This document shows positions 1 through 8,992 of a stretch of DNA of 64,000 nucleotides, in pieces. The position numbers were made by a program, and so were the translations under genes. This stretch comes from IOR16 sp963521065 (GTDB lineage: Bacteria; Bacillota; Clostridia; Peptostreptococcales; Anaerovoracaceae): NCBI GenBank assembly GCA_963521065.1, contig CAUQTI010000011.1, positions 1 to 64,000 of the forward strand. Direction: 5' to 3'. The first letter of the stretch is position 1, and each line of letters begins with the position of its first letter. The notes beneath the pieces are model-generated. The model ran no database searches. It saw only the letters and a list, made by a program, of their open reading frames with translations, and was not told the origin of the DNA.

Positions 1-58
1 CGCCTATTGGTAACTTTTATTTTTCTTACCCCAACATTTGACACAGAGCCGATTTAAA
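1..58. mobile_element. Probable terminal inverted repeat of an ISL3-family element
   Basis: On the minus strand, positions 50 down to 29 begin GGCTCTGTGTCAAATGTTGG. From memory, ISL3-family elements (IS1167-like) begin GGCTCTTTGTCAAATAG, so this looks like an outer terminus with the element lying to the left, outside the window. The next eight bases (51-58) are AT-rich (gatttaaa), as expected for the 8-bp target duplication this family makes. The transposase is not in the window, so the call rests on this end alone. Confidence 0.45.
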
Positions 59-64
59 AAAAGG

Positions 65-102
65 AAAAAGCACCTCATCATTTAACCGATAAGGTGCTTT
101 TC
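65..102 (-). terminator. Rho-independent terminator after the CoA-transferase gene
   Basis: A perfect 10-bp stem (66-75 with 92-101, AAAAGCACCT/AGGTGCTTTT) has a 16-nt loop. Read on the minus strand it runs into a T-rich tract at 64-54. It could act in both directions. It is the only terminator-like structure between the CoA-transferase gene and the left edge. Confidence 0.7.
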
Positions 103-292
103 TTATTTACTAGATGAATGATCTAGCAACCCTCCGCTCCAATACTGCTTTGTCAAACTCATAATACGGCTTACCATTTCAAATAAACAATCTGTTATTT
201 TGAATCCAGCTGCCGCCATTGTTCAGACAAAAGGAGAAGTTTCATAAACGGCTCTTCCTCTTCTTTTCAAAAGCTTCAGGAAAGTCTTTCAC
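103..292 (-). other. Non-coding or decayed stretch with a weak 38-codon frame
   Basis: Between the CoA-transferase stop codon and the terminator the minus strand has one short open frame at 219-103, starting MAAAGFKITDCLFEM and ending in SSSK. It has no ribosome binding site, and an in-frame TGA lies two codons upstream. It may be the degraded end of an older gene or chance. Nothing else is recognisable in this stretch. Confidence 0.2.
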
Positions 293-1612
293 TTAGAGAG
301 TATCACCGAATTTTTTCTTATAAGTTTCTCTTAATTCTTCACGGAATTGAGGATGTGCAATTTCAATCAAATTTTTTGCTCTTTGACGAAGGGTTTTTCC
401 TTTTAACTCAGCAATTCCATATTCAGTAACCACATAATCTGCATCTTGCCTTGAAGTCGTTACTGCTGCCCCCTGCTGAATACACCCTGTAATCTTAGAT
501 ATCATCGTTCCGTCTTTCTTTATAGTAACAGACGGCATTGCAATGATACCTTTTCCTCTCTGGTCTAAAGACATTGCCGCACCACGCATGAAGTCCACCT
601 GACCTCCAACACCACTAAACTGCATATCACCAATACTGTCAGAAACAATCTGCCCCATAAAATCAACTGCCAATGCAGAATTGATGCAAACCATATCGGA
701 ATTTTGTGCAATTACAATCGGACTGTTTACATAGTCCACCGTATGCATCTCTAAAACGGGGTTCTTATGCGCAAAATCATATAAACGTTTTGTTCCCATT
801 AAAAATGTAACAATCATTTTTCCTTTGTGCAGAGCTTTTCGGGAATTATCGATCACGCCACTCTCATATAAGTCAACTACTCCATCTGAAATCATTTCTG
901 AATGAATCCCTAGATTCTTCTTATCTTTCAGAGATTGCAGCACAGCATCCGGTATTGCACCAATTCCCAATTGTAGTGTCGCACCGTCCGGTACTAAAGA
1001 TGCACAATGTGCCCCAATTGTCAGTTCAGTCTCCCCGATATGCGGGAGGTTTAAATTCGGGAGCGGCTGCGAGTGCTCTACAAATGCATCAAATTCACTT
1101 ACATGGACGAAGGTATCTCCGAAGGTAATCGGAACCTGATCGTTTACCTGTGCGATTGCCGTCTTAGCAGAACGTATTGCCTGTACGGAATAGTCAGCAG
1201 AAACGCCCAAATTACAATATCCGTGTTCATCCGGAGGTGAAACCATAGCCAAACAGACATCAACATGAAAAAGATCACGTCTTATGTAGTTTGGAACTTC
1301 ATGAAAAAATACTGGTGTAAAATCGCCGCGCTGTTCTGCTACGCATCCTCTTGTAGAGGCACTTAAAAACCATCCGTTAAATTTAAAACAATCTTTGTAC
1401 TCTGGTTTTGTGTATTCGCCCTTTCCAAGCGTAACCATAGTGCTTACTTCAACATTTCGGTAAGCATCTGCATTTGCGACCATTGCATCTACCAATGCAA
1501 GCGGTTCAGAAACCGCATGAGACAATACCACTTTATCTCCTGATTTTATTAATTTAACAGCATCATCTGCACTCATCAGTTTGTTTGTGTAATTTTCTCT
1601 CCAGTTCAACAT
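293..1612 (-). CDS. Acetyl-CoA hydrolase/transferase family CoA-transferase (4-hydroxybutyrate or butyrate/acetate type)
   Basis: A 439-residue class I CoA-transferase, the usual length for the Cat2/AbfT family, which moves CoA between acyl-CoA and a free acid, commonly acetate, in the cytoplasm. The catalytic glutamate is E239 in GIHSEM, at the position of Glu238 of clostridial 4-hydroxybutyrate CoA-transferase. The CoA/oxyanion loop QLGIGAIPDAV (about 214-224) and the C-terminal GVGGQVDFMRGA motif are intact. TAGGAGGATTTC precedes the ATG. It is monocistronic, between its own promoter and terminator. A fermentative role is family knowledge plus inference. The acid substrate (4-hydroxybutyrate, butyrate or other) cannot be read from sequence. 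Confidence 0.88.
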   Translation of the reverse strand: MLNWRENYTNKLMSADDAVKLIKSGDKVVLSHAVSEPLALVDAMVANADAYRNVEVSTMVTLGKGEYTKPEYKDCFKFNGWFLSASTRGCVAEQRGDFTPVFFHEVPNYIRRDLFHVDVCLAMVSPPDEHGYCNLGVSADYSVQAIRSAKTAIAQVNDQVPITFGDTFVHVSEFDAFVEHSQPLPNLNLPHIGETELTIGAHCASLVPDGATLQLGIGAIPDAVLQSLKDKKNLGIHSEMISDGVVDLYESGVIDNSRKALHKGKMIVTFLMGTKRLYDFAHKNPVLEMHTVDYVNSPIVIAQNSDMVCINSALAVDFMGQIVSDSIGDMQFSGVGGQVDFMRGAAMSLDQRGKGIIAMPSVTIKKDGTMISKITGCIQQGAAVTTSRQDADYVVTEYGIAELKGKTLRQRAKNLIEIAHPQFREELRETYKKKFGDTL

Positions 1613-1703
1613 GAAATCCTCCTATTAACATAGCAATAATCAGATACGCTCTTTTCTGTAAAAAGCGAAATATCCTCTTTCCGAATTCATTTGTATGTAA
1701 AAT

Positions 1704-1732
1704 AGTATAGCCGCAAAAAACAATAAATTCAA
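1704..1732 (-). promoter_or_regulatory. Sigma-A type promoter of the CoA-transferase gene
   Basis: Minus-strand -35 TTGAAT (1732-1727) and -10 TATACT (1709-1704) are separated by exactly 17 bp. This gives a leader of about 85 nt before the ATG at 1612. The rest of the 1613-1982 gap is AT-rich, and I see no further gene in it. Confidence 0.65.
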
Positions 1733-1934
1733 GCTATTTTTGTCTTTTTTTTAACAATAACTTTAAATATTATTGCATTGTCGTAATTCGTAGTATTATC
1801 TCACAAAATAATCATTTTTATTTATATTAATTCCAAGATTTATTTGTTTTCACCAAAATAATTCAAGTTACCCCGAGAGATAAGAGTGGATTTTCTATCT
1901 AAAATAAAGTGTCTAAAAAAAACGCTAAAAACAA

Positions 1935-1972
1935 CAAGGCAGCCCATCTATTGTGTAGATAGGCTGCCCTGT
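1935..1972 (-). terminator. Terminator of the electron-transfer operon
   Basis: The minus strand forms a long stem (GGCAGCC and TATCTA arms against TAGAT and GGCTGCC, 1937-1950 with 1956-1970) around a 5-nt loop. It is followed by T-rich sequence (TTGTTGTTTTTAG, then eight T) at 1934-1913. It lies just after the stop codon at 1983. Confidence 0.85.
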
Positions 1973-1982
1973 TTAGATCATT

Positions 1983-4900
1983 TTATTTTACTGGTTTTGG
2001 TAGTCTTTCGCTCATGACATTCATCAGGTGATCTGTATTTTTCATTTCCTTTGTAAATTCAGCATCTGCAGCCGCCACTAAGGATGGTTCTTCACAGGAG
2101 ATTATACCTCCTAAAACTTCACCAATCTTACCATAACGATAGCTTAAAAGTACATCATCCATTTCGCTGGAAATGTCCACTTCATCGTCAAACGGCATCT
2201 CAACCTCAAATACATGCGCAAGCTCTGCTGCAAGCTCCCAGTTATTAAAGGAAACGTCCTCGTTTACTGCCTGGTTAACTGCCTGCAATCTTCTTTCGGT
2301 ATTCGTAAAGGTACCGTCTGCTGATGCAAATCCGCTTCCAGGTAATATAACATCTGCTTTTTTTGCGGTCTCTGTCATATGGGTATCGGAAACCATTAAG
2401 AATTCCAAATCCGACAAGTCTGCATCTGGATCTTCCCCAAATACAAGCAGTGCTTTCACACCTTCCATTGCCTCTTTTCCTGCACGAATCCCCAAATCGA
2501 TAAGTCCCTGGCTGTTATTTTTCGATTTCACCTGCAAAATACCGTCTCTTGGTGCTCCAATGTGCCCCGAAATCACAGCGATATCTGCAAGCAAGGTGGC
2601 AGCCTCTACTGTCGCAAGGTTCTGTTGGAATACAATCATCGCTTTTTTCGCATTCGCATACAGCTCGGCTACTGCTTTTATCTCATCGCTGATTACAGCT
2701 TTTTCCACAGAAGCCTTCAATGCGTCAAAGCCTTTCAAAGTGCTTCCTTTTCCCATTCCAATCAAAGCATTTGCGATTCCTTTTAGAACGTCTAAATTAT
2801 TCTCTGTATAAATCACTTTTTCTGCATAGTTAAAGAATTTATCCTGATTATACTTCTCCGGATTTATGAGAACCACTTTCGCCCCGTTTTTCGCAGCCTG
2901 CTTTATTTTCAATTCAATTACCGGATTGTTCATTGTTTCAAATCCTGCAACTAAAATCACGTCCGTTGACAGAAGTTCATCAATTGTGTTTGGAGAAGCA
3001 TCATAGCCAAGCACTTTTGAAATTCCGCTTTCCCTATGGTTAAAGCACAAGGTCTTCGCACCAATTGCCTGCGCAAACTTTTTGATTACATACGCTTCTT
3101 CATTTGTATAGCGATCTGAAACGGATACTGCTACGGCTTGTTTTCCATACTTTGTCGCAATCGACTGTGCTTTCTTTGCAGCCAATACCAATGCTTCATG
3201 GTAATCTGCATCTTGGAATGTGCCGTTTTTCTTAATCATAGGATCAAGAAGCTTTCCTTCCAGCTCTACGCAATCAAAGCCAAATTTTCCTTTTCCGCAA
3301 AGAAGGCCCTTATTGACAGCTCCTTCTTTATCCGGTGTCGCTTTAATCAGCATATCTCCGTAAGTTTCCAATTTCATACTGCATCCAACCGAACAGAAGG
3401 AGCAGGTTGTTTCTGTCTCTTCCGTTGCAAGAGGTACAGATTTTGCGATTGTAAGTCTTTCCTGCAAGGCACCAGTCGGGCATACGCTGACACACTGACC
3501 ACATGAAATACAGCCTGACTCAGCAAGAGGAAGCTCCAATGTCGGTTTTACAACAGTATCAAAGCCTCTGTGAACCAATCCCAAAGCGCCGATTCCCATC
3601 ACTTCGTCGCAGACGCGTACACAAAGTCCGCAAAGAATACACTTATTCGGGTCTCTCAGAATAAACGGATGATCATCCTCATATTCAATGCGATTGACAT
3701 CTCCGGCAAAACGATCCGGTTTTACATCATACTGATTTGCAAAGTCAATCAGCTTACATTCAAAATAGTCGTGACATCCGCATTCCAAACAACGAGAAGC
3801 ATCCTGTACTGCCTGCTCTACATCGTATCCAAGAACAACTTCTGTAAAATTATCTTTTCTTTCTTCCGGATTCAGCTGTTCCATCTTCGGACGGCACTGT
3901 CTCTCTCTGTCCTCAAAGGTCTTCTCTGTAATATCGTGACGCTCTACGGTATAAGGCTTTTCATATTTCACATCCTCACCCGCTAAATAAGCATCGATGA
4001 TATAGCTCGATTTTTTCGCATCTGCAATGGATTCAATCGCGATGGAAATCTTGTCATTTCCGCAATCACCACCTGCAAAGACACCCGGAATGCTGGTCAT
4101 AAAGGTCTCTTTATCGTAAACAATACCTTTCTTCCTCGTCAAATCAAGTCCGTCAAATCCATCTGGGTTGACAGCTTGACCAATCGCCAAAATTACGGTA
4201 TCGATCTCCAGCGTTTCTGTCTTTCCTTCAATCGGCTTCGGTGCTCTTCTTCCGCTGGCATCCGGTTCACCAAGCTCCATGACTTGCAGTACAATCTGCT
4301 TTGCATGACCATTTTCGTCCTTGATGATTTCAATCGGATTTGTCAAGTTCTTAAAGATAACACCTTCTTCTTCGCCTTCCTCAATCTCAATTCGGTCAGC
4401 CGGCATTTCATCCTTCGTACGACGATAGATATTATATACCTTTTTCGCACCTAATCGTACCGCTGTTCGGCAAGCATCCATCGCCGTATTTCCGCCTCCG
4501 ACGATTGCTACATTCTCTCCCAGCTTAATTTCTTCGTTGCGGACGACTTTTCTTAAAAAGTCAATTCCTCCGATTACACCTTTCGCATCTTCGCCCTTAC
4601 AGCCCACACCAGTGGATATCCATGCACCGATGCCAACGCACACTGCATCAAATTCTTCGCGAATGGTTTCAAACGGAATATCTACCCCAATCTTCGTATT
4701 CGGCTTTAATTCTACGCCCATTCTTTCAATCAGGTAAATTTCTTCATCTAAAATTTCTTTCGGAAGACGGTATTCCGGAATTCCATAGCGGAGCATGCCT
4801 CCAAGCTTCGGCATTGCCTCAAAAATCGTAACTTCATGTCCCATTCTTCTTAAGAAATAAGCCGCGGAAAGTCCATAAGGACCGCCGCCGATTACCGCAA

Positions 4901-5495
4901 CACGCTTTCCTGTCGGTGCCGGAATTTCCGGCAAGAACGGATCCTCTCCAAACATATCTGTGTCTGCTGCAAACCGCTTGAGCCAAGCAATGGAAATCGG
5001 CTCATCCACTAACTTTCTGCGACAATGCTCTTCACAAGGATGCGGACATACTCTGCCGATTGCACCAGGAAGAGGAATTTTTTCTTTAATCATCTCAATG
5101 GCTTCGTCAAACTGCCCATTTGCAATTAATCCGACATAACCCTGACAGTCAGTCTGCGCAGGACATGCAAGCACACATGGCGGTCTGCAATCACCTACGT
5201 GATTGGATAAAAGAAGCTCCAGATTTGTCTTTCTGGATTCAATCACTCTGTCCGTACCCGTTTTAATCACCATGTTTGGGGCAATGGTTGTCGCACAGGC
5301 TTTACACAACTTAGGATTTCCTTCTACCTCTACCATGCAGAGTCCGCAGGAACCATAAATTTCGGTTCTTTCGTCAAAGCAAAGAGTAGGAATGAAAATA
5401 TCATGTTCTTTTGCAACGTCTAAGATAGTTTGACCTGAAACGCCCAGCACTTCTTTTCCGTCGATATTCAGTCTAAATTTATTCAAGATGCTCAC
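1983..5495 (-). CDS. Fused iron-sulfur flavoprotein: 2Fe-2S, GltD/NfnB-like FAD/NAD(P)H module, ferredoxin clusters, NuoG-like domain
   Basis: 1170 residues. The order is: plant-type 2Fe-2S domain (C39, C50, C53, C67); Cys-rich linker (C103-C117); GltD/NfnB-like module with dinucleotide-binding loops VIGGGPYGLS (201-210) and VAIVGGGNTAMD (329-340) and FAD motif GVFAGGDC (471-478); cysteine group at 569-580; two 4Fe-4S motifs (619-629 and 662-672); then a molybdopterin-oxidoreductase-like region from C698. Where formate dehydrogenases have the metal-binding Cys/Sec, this protein reads FNHRESG (818-824), and the usual C-terminal cofactor domain is absent. The last region is therefore probably structural, as in NuoG. 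No [FeFe] H-cluster motif is present. With its NuoF- and NuoE-like partners it looks like subunit A of a Stn/Hyl-type ferredoxin:NADH:NADP transhydrogenase. The assembly is visible; the reaction is inferred. Confidence 0.8.
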   Translation of the reverse strand: MSILNKFRLNIDGKEVLGVSGQTILDVAKEHDIFIPTLCFDERTEIYGSCGLCMVEVEGNPKLCKACATTIAPNMVIKTGTDRVIESRKTNLELLLSNHVGDCRPPCVLACPAQTDCQGYVGLIANGQFDEAIEMIKEKIPLPGAIGRVCPHPCEEHCRRKLVDEPISIAWLKRFAADTDMFGEDPFLPEIPAPTGKRVAVIGGGPYGLSAAYFLRRMGHEVTIFEAMPKLGGMLRYGIPEYRLPKEILDEEIYLIERMGVELKPNTKIGVDIPFETIREEFDAVCVGIGAWISTGVGCKGEDAKGVIGGIDFLRKVVRNEEIKLGENVAIVGGGNTAMDACRTAVRLGAKKVYNIYRRTKDEMPADRIEIEEGEEEGVIFKNLTNPIEIIKDENGHAKQIVLQVMELGEPDASGRRAPKPIEGKTETLEIDTVILAIGQAVNPDGFDGLDLTRKKGIVYDKETFMTSIPGVFAGGDCGNDKISIAIESIADAKKSSYIIDAYLAGEDVKYEKPYTVERHDITEKTFEDRERQCRPKMEQLNPEERKDNFTEVVLGYDVEQAVQDASRCLECGCHDYFECKLIDFANQYDVKPDRFAGDVNRIEYEDDHPFILRDPNKCILCGLCVRVCDEVMGIGALGLVHRGFDTVVKPTLELPLAESGCISCGQCVSVCPTGALQERLTIAKSVPLATEETETTCSFCSVGCSMKLETYGDMLIKATPDKEGAVNKGLLCGKGKFGFDCVELEGKLLDPMIKKNGTFQDADYHEALVLAAKKAQSIATKYGKQAVAVSVSDRYTNEEAYVIKKFAQAIGAKTLCFNHRESGISKVLGYDASPNTIDELLSTDVILVAGFETMNNPVIELKIKQAAKNGAKVVLINPEKYNQDKFFNYAEKVIYTENNLDVLKGIANALIGMGKGSTLKGFDALKASVEKAVISDEIKAVAELYANAKKAMIVFQQNLATVEAATLLADIAVISGHIGAPRDGILQVKSKNNSQGLIDLGIRAGKEAMEGVKALLVFGEDPDADLSDLEFLMVSDTHMTETAKKADVILPGSGFASADGTFTNTERRLQAVNQAVNEDVSFNNWELAAELAHVFEVEMPFDDEVDISSEMDDVLLSYRYGKIGEVLGGIISCEEPSLVAAADAEFTKEMKNTDHLMNVMSERLPKPVK

Positions 5496-5503
5496 CTCTC
5501 TTC

Positions 5504-7258
5504 CTAGTCTCTAACGACTGCACCGAATTTGCAGCCCTCTTCACATTTACCGCACTTAATACACTTTTCCTGATCGATTACATGCTTGTTTTTAACGCTT
5601 CCTGCAATCGCATCAACAGGACATCTTCTCGCACAAACGGTACACCCTACACAAGCATCTGTGATTTCAAAATGAATCAATGACTTGCAAGACTTTGCTG
5701 TACATTTATGATTGTAAATATGATCCTCATACTCATTTCTAAAATACTTTATCGTGGTCAGAACCGGGTTTGGCGCTGTCTGTCCCAATCCGCACATGGA
5801 GCCGTCCTTAATCTTCACTGCCAATTCTTCAAGCAATTGAATGTCGCCGTCTCTGCCATTTCCCTGTGTAATTCTCTCAAGAATTTCAAGCATTCTTTTC
5901 GTACCGACACGACAGTAATTACATTTACCGCAGGACTCTTTTCTTGTAAAATCAAGGAAATATCTTGCCATGTCTACCATGCAAGTGTTTTCATCCATTA
6001 CAATCATACCGCCGGAGCCTACAATTGCACCTGTTTTATTAATATCTTCATAAGTTACCGGGGTGTCAATCAATTCCGAAGGAATACAACCGCCGGAAGG
6101 TCCGCCCATTTGAACCGCTTTAAATGCCTTATCCTGCTTAATACCGCCTCCGATACCGTAAATAACATCCTTTAGCGGAAGACCCATCGGCACTTCTACC
6201 AATCCGCCTTTTTTAATTTTTCCTGCCAAAGCAAATACTTTAGTTCCTTTGCTCTGCTGTGTTCCCATTGCAGCGAACGCTTCTCCGCCATTTGCCAAAA
6301 TCCACGGCACATTCGCAAAAGTTTCTACATTGTTGATATTCGTAGGTTTCTGCCAATATCCCTTTGCCGCCGGGAATGGAGGCTTCAGCCGAGGCATACC
6401 TCTTTCTCCTTCTAAGGATGCAATCAGTGCCGTTTCTTCTCCGCAGACAAATGCACCCGCTCCTGCTTTTATGCGAAGGTCAAAGCTGAAAGGTGTTCCA
6501 AATAGATTCTTTCCGAGAAAGCCCTTCTCTCTTGCCTGCTGCATCGCAATTTCAAGTCTTGCAATTGCCAAAGGATACTCTGCACGGACATAAATGATTC
6601 CCTCTGTCGCACCCATCGCATAGCCGCCGATTGTCATTCCTTCAATTAACGAATGAGGGTCTCCCTCTAAAACACTTCGGTCCATAAATGCACCCGGGTC
6701 TCCCTCGTCCGCATTACATACCATATATTTATCACTCGCCGCATTTTGTTTTGCAGCATTCCATTTAAACCATGTCGGAAAACCGGCACCGCCTCGTCCG
6801 CGCAGTCCGGAAACCTTTATTTCTTCAATTACTTCGTCCTGGCTCATTGAAGTCACTACTTTTTTAACTGCCTCATAGCCACCTACCTCAATGTATTCCT
6901 CGATATGCTCCGGATTGATTACTCCTGCATTTCTTAAAACAACTCTTCGCTGTTGATCGAGAAACGTCTCATCCTTGTCCGAAATTGCAAATTCTTTTAC
7001 CGGCGCTCCACCGATGAGATGCTTTTCAACAATCTCAGCAACCTTATCCGGCTGTACTTTTACATAGCGTGTCTGCAAATTTCCCTCGTCATCATAAATA
7101 TCGACGATTGGTTCTAAATAGCAGGTTCCGATACATCCGGTCTTGTCAATCGTTACGTCCGTAAGCCCTTTTTCGGCAATCAGCCTCTCGAACTCGTTAG
7201 AGGTCTTTTTTGCACCGGTTGCGATACCGCAGCTGCCCTGTCCGATTATCACTTTCAT
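5504..7258 (-). CDS. NuoF/HydB-like NADH-binding flavin iron-sulfur subunit
   Basis: 584 residues. A thioredoxin-fold 2Fe-2S domain comes first (C10, C42, C46; a fourth ligand is not obvious). The NuoF core follows with the FMN/NADH loop GRGGAGFPTWFKWN, the CGEETALIASLEGERG motif and the 4Fe-4S motif ESCGKCNYCRVG, and the protein ends in two 4Fe-4S repeats (CVGCTVCARRC and CIKCGKCEEGC). This order is diagnostic of the HydB/NuoF subunit of soluble NAD-linked bifurcating complexes, longer than complex I NuoF because of both extensions. It sits 8 bp upstream of the large subunit and 11 bp after the NuoE-like gene, so the three are co-transcribed. It is the likely site of NAD(H) oxidation or reduction, and of bifurcation if the complex bifurcates. 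Confidence 0.88.
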   Translation of the reverse strand: MKVIIGQGSCGIATGAKKTSNEFERLIAEKGLTDVTIDKTGCIGTCYLEPIVDIYDDEGNLQTRYVKVQPDKVAEIVEKHLIGGAPVKEFAISDKDETFLDQQRRVVLRNAGVINPEHIEEYIEVGGYEAVKKVVTSMSQDEVIEEIKVSGLRGRGGAGFPTWFKWNAAKQNAASDKYMVCNADEGDPGAFMDRSVLEGDPHSLIEGMTIGGYAMGATEGIIYVRAEYPLAIARLEIAMQQAREKGFLGKNLFGTPFSFDLRIKAGAGAFVCGEETALIASLEGERGMPRLKPPFPAAKGYWQKPTNINNVETFANVPWILANGGEAFAAMGTQQSKGTKVFALAGKIKKGGLVEVPMGLPLKDVIYGIGGGIKQDKAFKAVQMGGPSGGCIPSELIDTPVTYEDINKTGAIVGSGGMIVMDENTCMVDMARYFLDFTRKESCGKCNYCRVGTKRMLEILERITQGNGRDGDIQLLEELAVKIKDGSMCGLGQTAPNPVLTTIKYFRNEYEDHIYNHKCTAKSCKSLIHFEITDACVGCTVCARRCPVDAIAGSVKNKHVIDQEKCIKCGKCEEGCKFGAVVRD

Positions 7259-7269
7259 CTTCTTACCTC

Positions 7270-7791
7270 CTACGCTTCCCTGCTTTTGTAATCATCTAGG
7301 ATTGCCTTTACCTTATCCTTTGTCAGTTCACCAAAGGTTTCTTCCCCGTCTGTGGTTTTAATCATCATGACAGGTGCAAGGCTGCAGCATCCCAGACAAG
7401 CCACATTATTCAGTGTAAACAACTCGTCCGCTGTGGTTTCGCCGTCCTTGATATTCAGATGCTCATTGATCGCTTCTTCAATCATATCCGCACCGTTTAC
7501 ATGACAGGCCGTCCCCTTACATAGCATAATCAAATACTTCCCGATTGGTTTTAGGCGAAACTGCGCATAAAAAGTGGCTACGCCGTAGATCTTTGCCGGT
7601 TTGATTCCGGTACATTCGGAAATGTAATGGATCGCATCCATGGAAAGATATCCATAAATGTCCTGCGCTTTTTGTAAAATGGTAATCAGACTTCCCGGTA
7701 CCTTTGCATATTTTTCCAGTACAGGAGCTAATTCAGAGAAGTCCGCAGCAGCATTGCCACCGCATTGACATCCGTCTTTCTTACAAGTCAT
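7270..7791 (-). CDS. NuoE/HydC-like 2Fe-2S subunit
   Basis: 173 residues, first gene of the operon. The thioredoxin-like fold carries the NuoE ligand pattern: a Cys pair in CKGTAC, then a pair in ACLGCC about 40 residues later. The N-terminus has a short extra Cys cluster (CKKDGCQC) of unknown meaning. TAGGAGGAGAGAGT precedes the ATG. It should pass electrons between the NuoF-like flavin site and the other clusters. Assignment to family is secure. Whether the complex works with formate dehydrogenase, hydrogenase or as a transhydrogenase depends on the third subunit. Confidence 0.88.
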   Translation of the reverse strand: MTCKKDGCQCGGNAAADFSELAPVLEKYAKVPGSLITILQKAQDIYGYLSMDAIHYISECTGIKPAKIYGVATFYAQFRLKPIGKYLIMLCKGTACHVNGADMIEEAINEHLNIKDGETTADELFTLNNVACLGCCSLAPVMMIKTTDGEETFGELTKDKVKAILDDYKSREA

Positions 7792-7833
7792 ACTCTCTCC
7801 TCCTAAATTCTAAGAAATTGCTTTTGTTGTTTC

Positions 7834-7891
7834 CCATTCTTGTCCGTTACCTACAACAATGAGAATGGTTTAACTTAACCTGTGGCCAGGT
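7834..7891 (-). other. Structured 5' leader of the electron-transfer operon
   Basis: Two inverted repeats lie between the predicted start of transcription and the NuoE-like gene: ACCTG-gcca-CAGGT (7891-7878) and CCATTCT/AGAATGG arms (7868-7862 with 7840-7834). I recognise no known riboswitch. The second could hide or expose the ribosome binding site region. Confidence 0.3.
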
Positions 7892-7921
7892 AGTTTCCGT
7901 TTTTATAAGGCATACGCTGTA

Positions 7922-7950
7922 AGTATATCAAAAAGAATATCGGAATACAA
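7922..7950 (-). promoter_or_regulatory. Promoter of the electron-transfer operon
   Basis: Minus-strand -35 TTGTAT (7950-7945), 17-bp spacer, -10 TATACT (7927-7922). Transcription would start near 7915, leaving a leader of about 120 nt. Confidence 0.6.
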
Positions 7951-8034
7951 GAAAGGCGAATCGTTTCTGCCATCCTTTTTTTCGATATTCTGTCAAAAAA
8001 GAGCAAATATTTAGATAAATTGTCGAGCTATCAT

Positions 8035-8928
8035 TCACACTTCGTCTGATTCCTGTTTTTGACCAAATAGTTTTTTAAAATCGATTTCCATCACAAATAA
8101 ACTGCAAACCAGTAAAAATGCGCCTAAATAAGCCTGGGACGATAAAACTTCGCCCGCAAAAAAATATGCTACAATTCCGGCGAACACTGGTTCCAATGCA
8201 AAAATCACACCCACATGTGCAGCACTGGTATATTGCTGTGCTACCACCTGTACAATGAATGCCATCCCTGTACAAAAAACAGAAAGCACGATTACCGCAC
8301 TCCATATCTTAGGGGATTGCGGCAGCATCGGTTTTTCAGTCAATAAGCTTAAAATTAACATGAAAATTCCTGTAAACCCCAATTGAAACACTCCCAGCTG
8401 AAACGCATTGACGCCTTCCTGATTCACCGCTTTTTCTGTCAATAAGAGGTCAATTGCATACGCAGTTGCGCACATAATGCACAAAATATCCCCCAATCTA
8501 GGTTTCAGGGATTCTGTCAAAGTGAGAAGCGCAATCCCTGTAAAGGCCATCGCCACTACCAAAATCAGCTTCTTACTTGTTTTCTGGCGTAAAAATAAAA
8601 ACCCGAATAACGGGGTTAAAACAACAGTCAATGCACATAGAAATCCGGCATTAGACAGGCTCGTGTAAAGCACACCGAAAGTCGCTCCGATGTAGACAAA
8701 GACGAGTGTAAATCCTAACAGCGCACTGTATTTTATGGTAATGCGATTCACCGTTTTCACTTTCGGAAAAGCGAGAATCACCGCAATGAGAAATGCCATC
8801 AGAAATCGATATGCGTTCAATGTAAAGGGTCCCATTGCTTTTAAACTGATATCCATTAATAGATACGATACCCCCCAAAAAAGAGTAACTAAAACCAACA
8901 TTCCGTCCGCTTTCGTTTGTTGTGTCAT
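8035..8928 (-). CDS. DMT-superfamily (EamA) transporter
   Basis: 297 residues, strongly hydrophobic, in two EamA-like halves of about five helices each. The first half begins MLVLVTLFWGVSYLLM and contains NAYRFLMAFLI; the second contains FALEPVFAGIVAYFFAGE, the conserved end of the repeat. The length is typical for this family of small-molecule exporters at the cell membrane. TTGGAGGAAAAAT precedes the start. Substrate unknown. No neighbouring gene points to one. Confidence 0.85.
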   Translation of the reverse strand: MTQQTKADGMLVLVTLFWGVSYLLMDISLKAMGPFTLNAYRFLMAFLIAVILAFPKVKTVNRITIKYSALLGFTLVFVYIGATFGVLYTSLSNAGFLCALTVVLTPLFGFLFLRQKTSKKLILVVAMAFTGIALLTLTESLKPRLGDILCIMCATAYAIDLLLTEKAVNQEGVNAFQLGVFQLGFTGIFMLILSLLTEKPMLPQSPKIWSAVIVLSVFCTGMAFIVQVVAQQYTSAAHVGVIFALEPVFAGIVAYFFAGEVLSSQAYLGAFLLVCSLFVMEIDFKKLFGQKQESDEV

Positions 8929-8992
8929 ATTTTTCCTCCAAGAATATACTTCTTCGTTTTTGATACAGCATTAATTTTCATTTATTTTTCCG

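Noticed and set aside
2173..2811. 212-codon open frame on the plus strand
   Set aside because: It is antisense to the large oxidoreductase gene and Ser/Ala-rich with no recognisable domain.
1983..5495. Catalytic formate dehydrogenase alpha subunit
   Set aside because: The molybdopterin-like region lacks the Cys/Sec ligand (FNHRESG instead) and the C-terminal cofactor-binding domain.
1983..7791. [FeFe]-hydrogenase HydABC
   Set aside because: No H-cluster cysteine motifs (such as TSCCPxW) occur in the large subunit.
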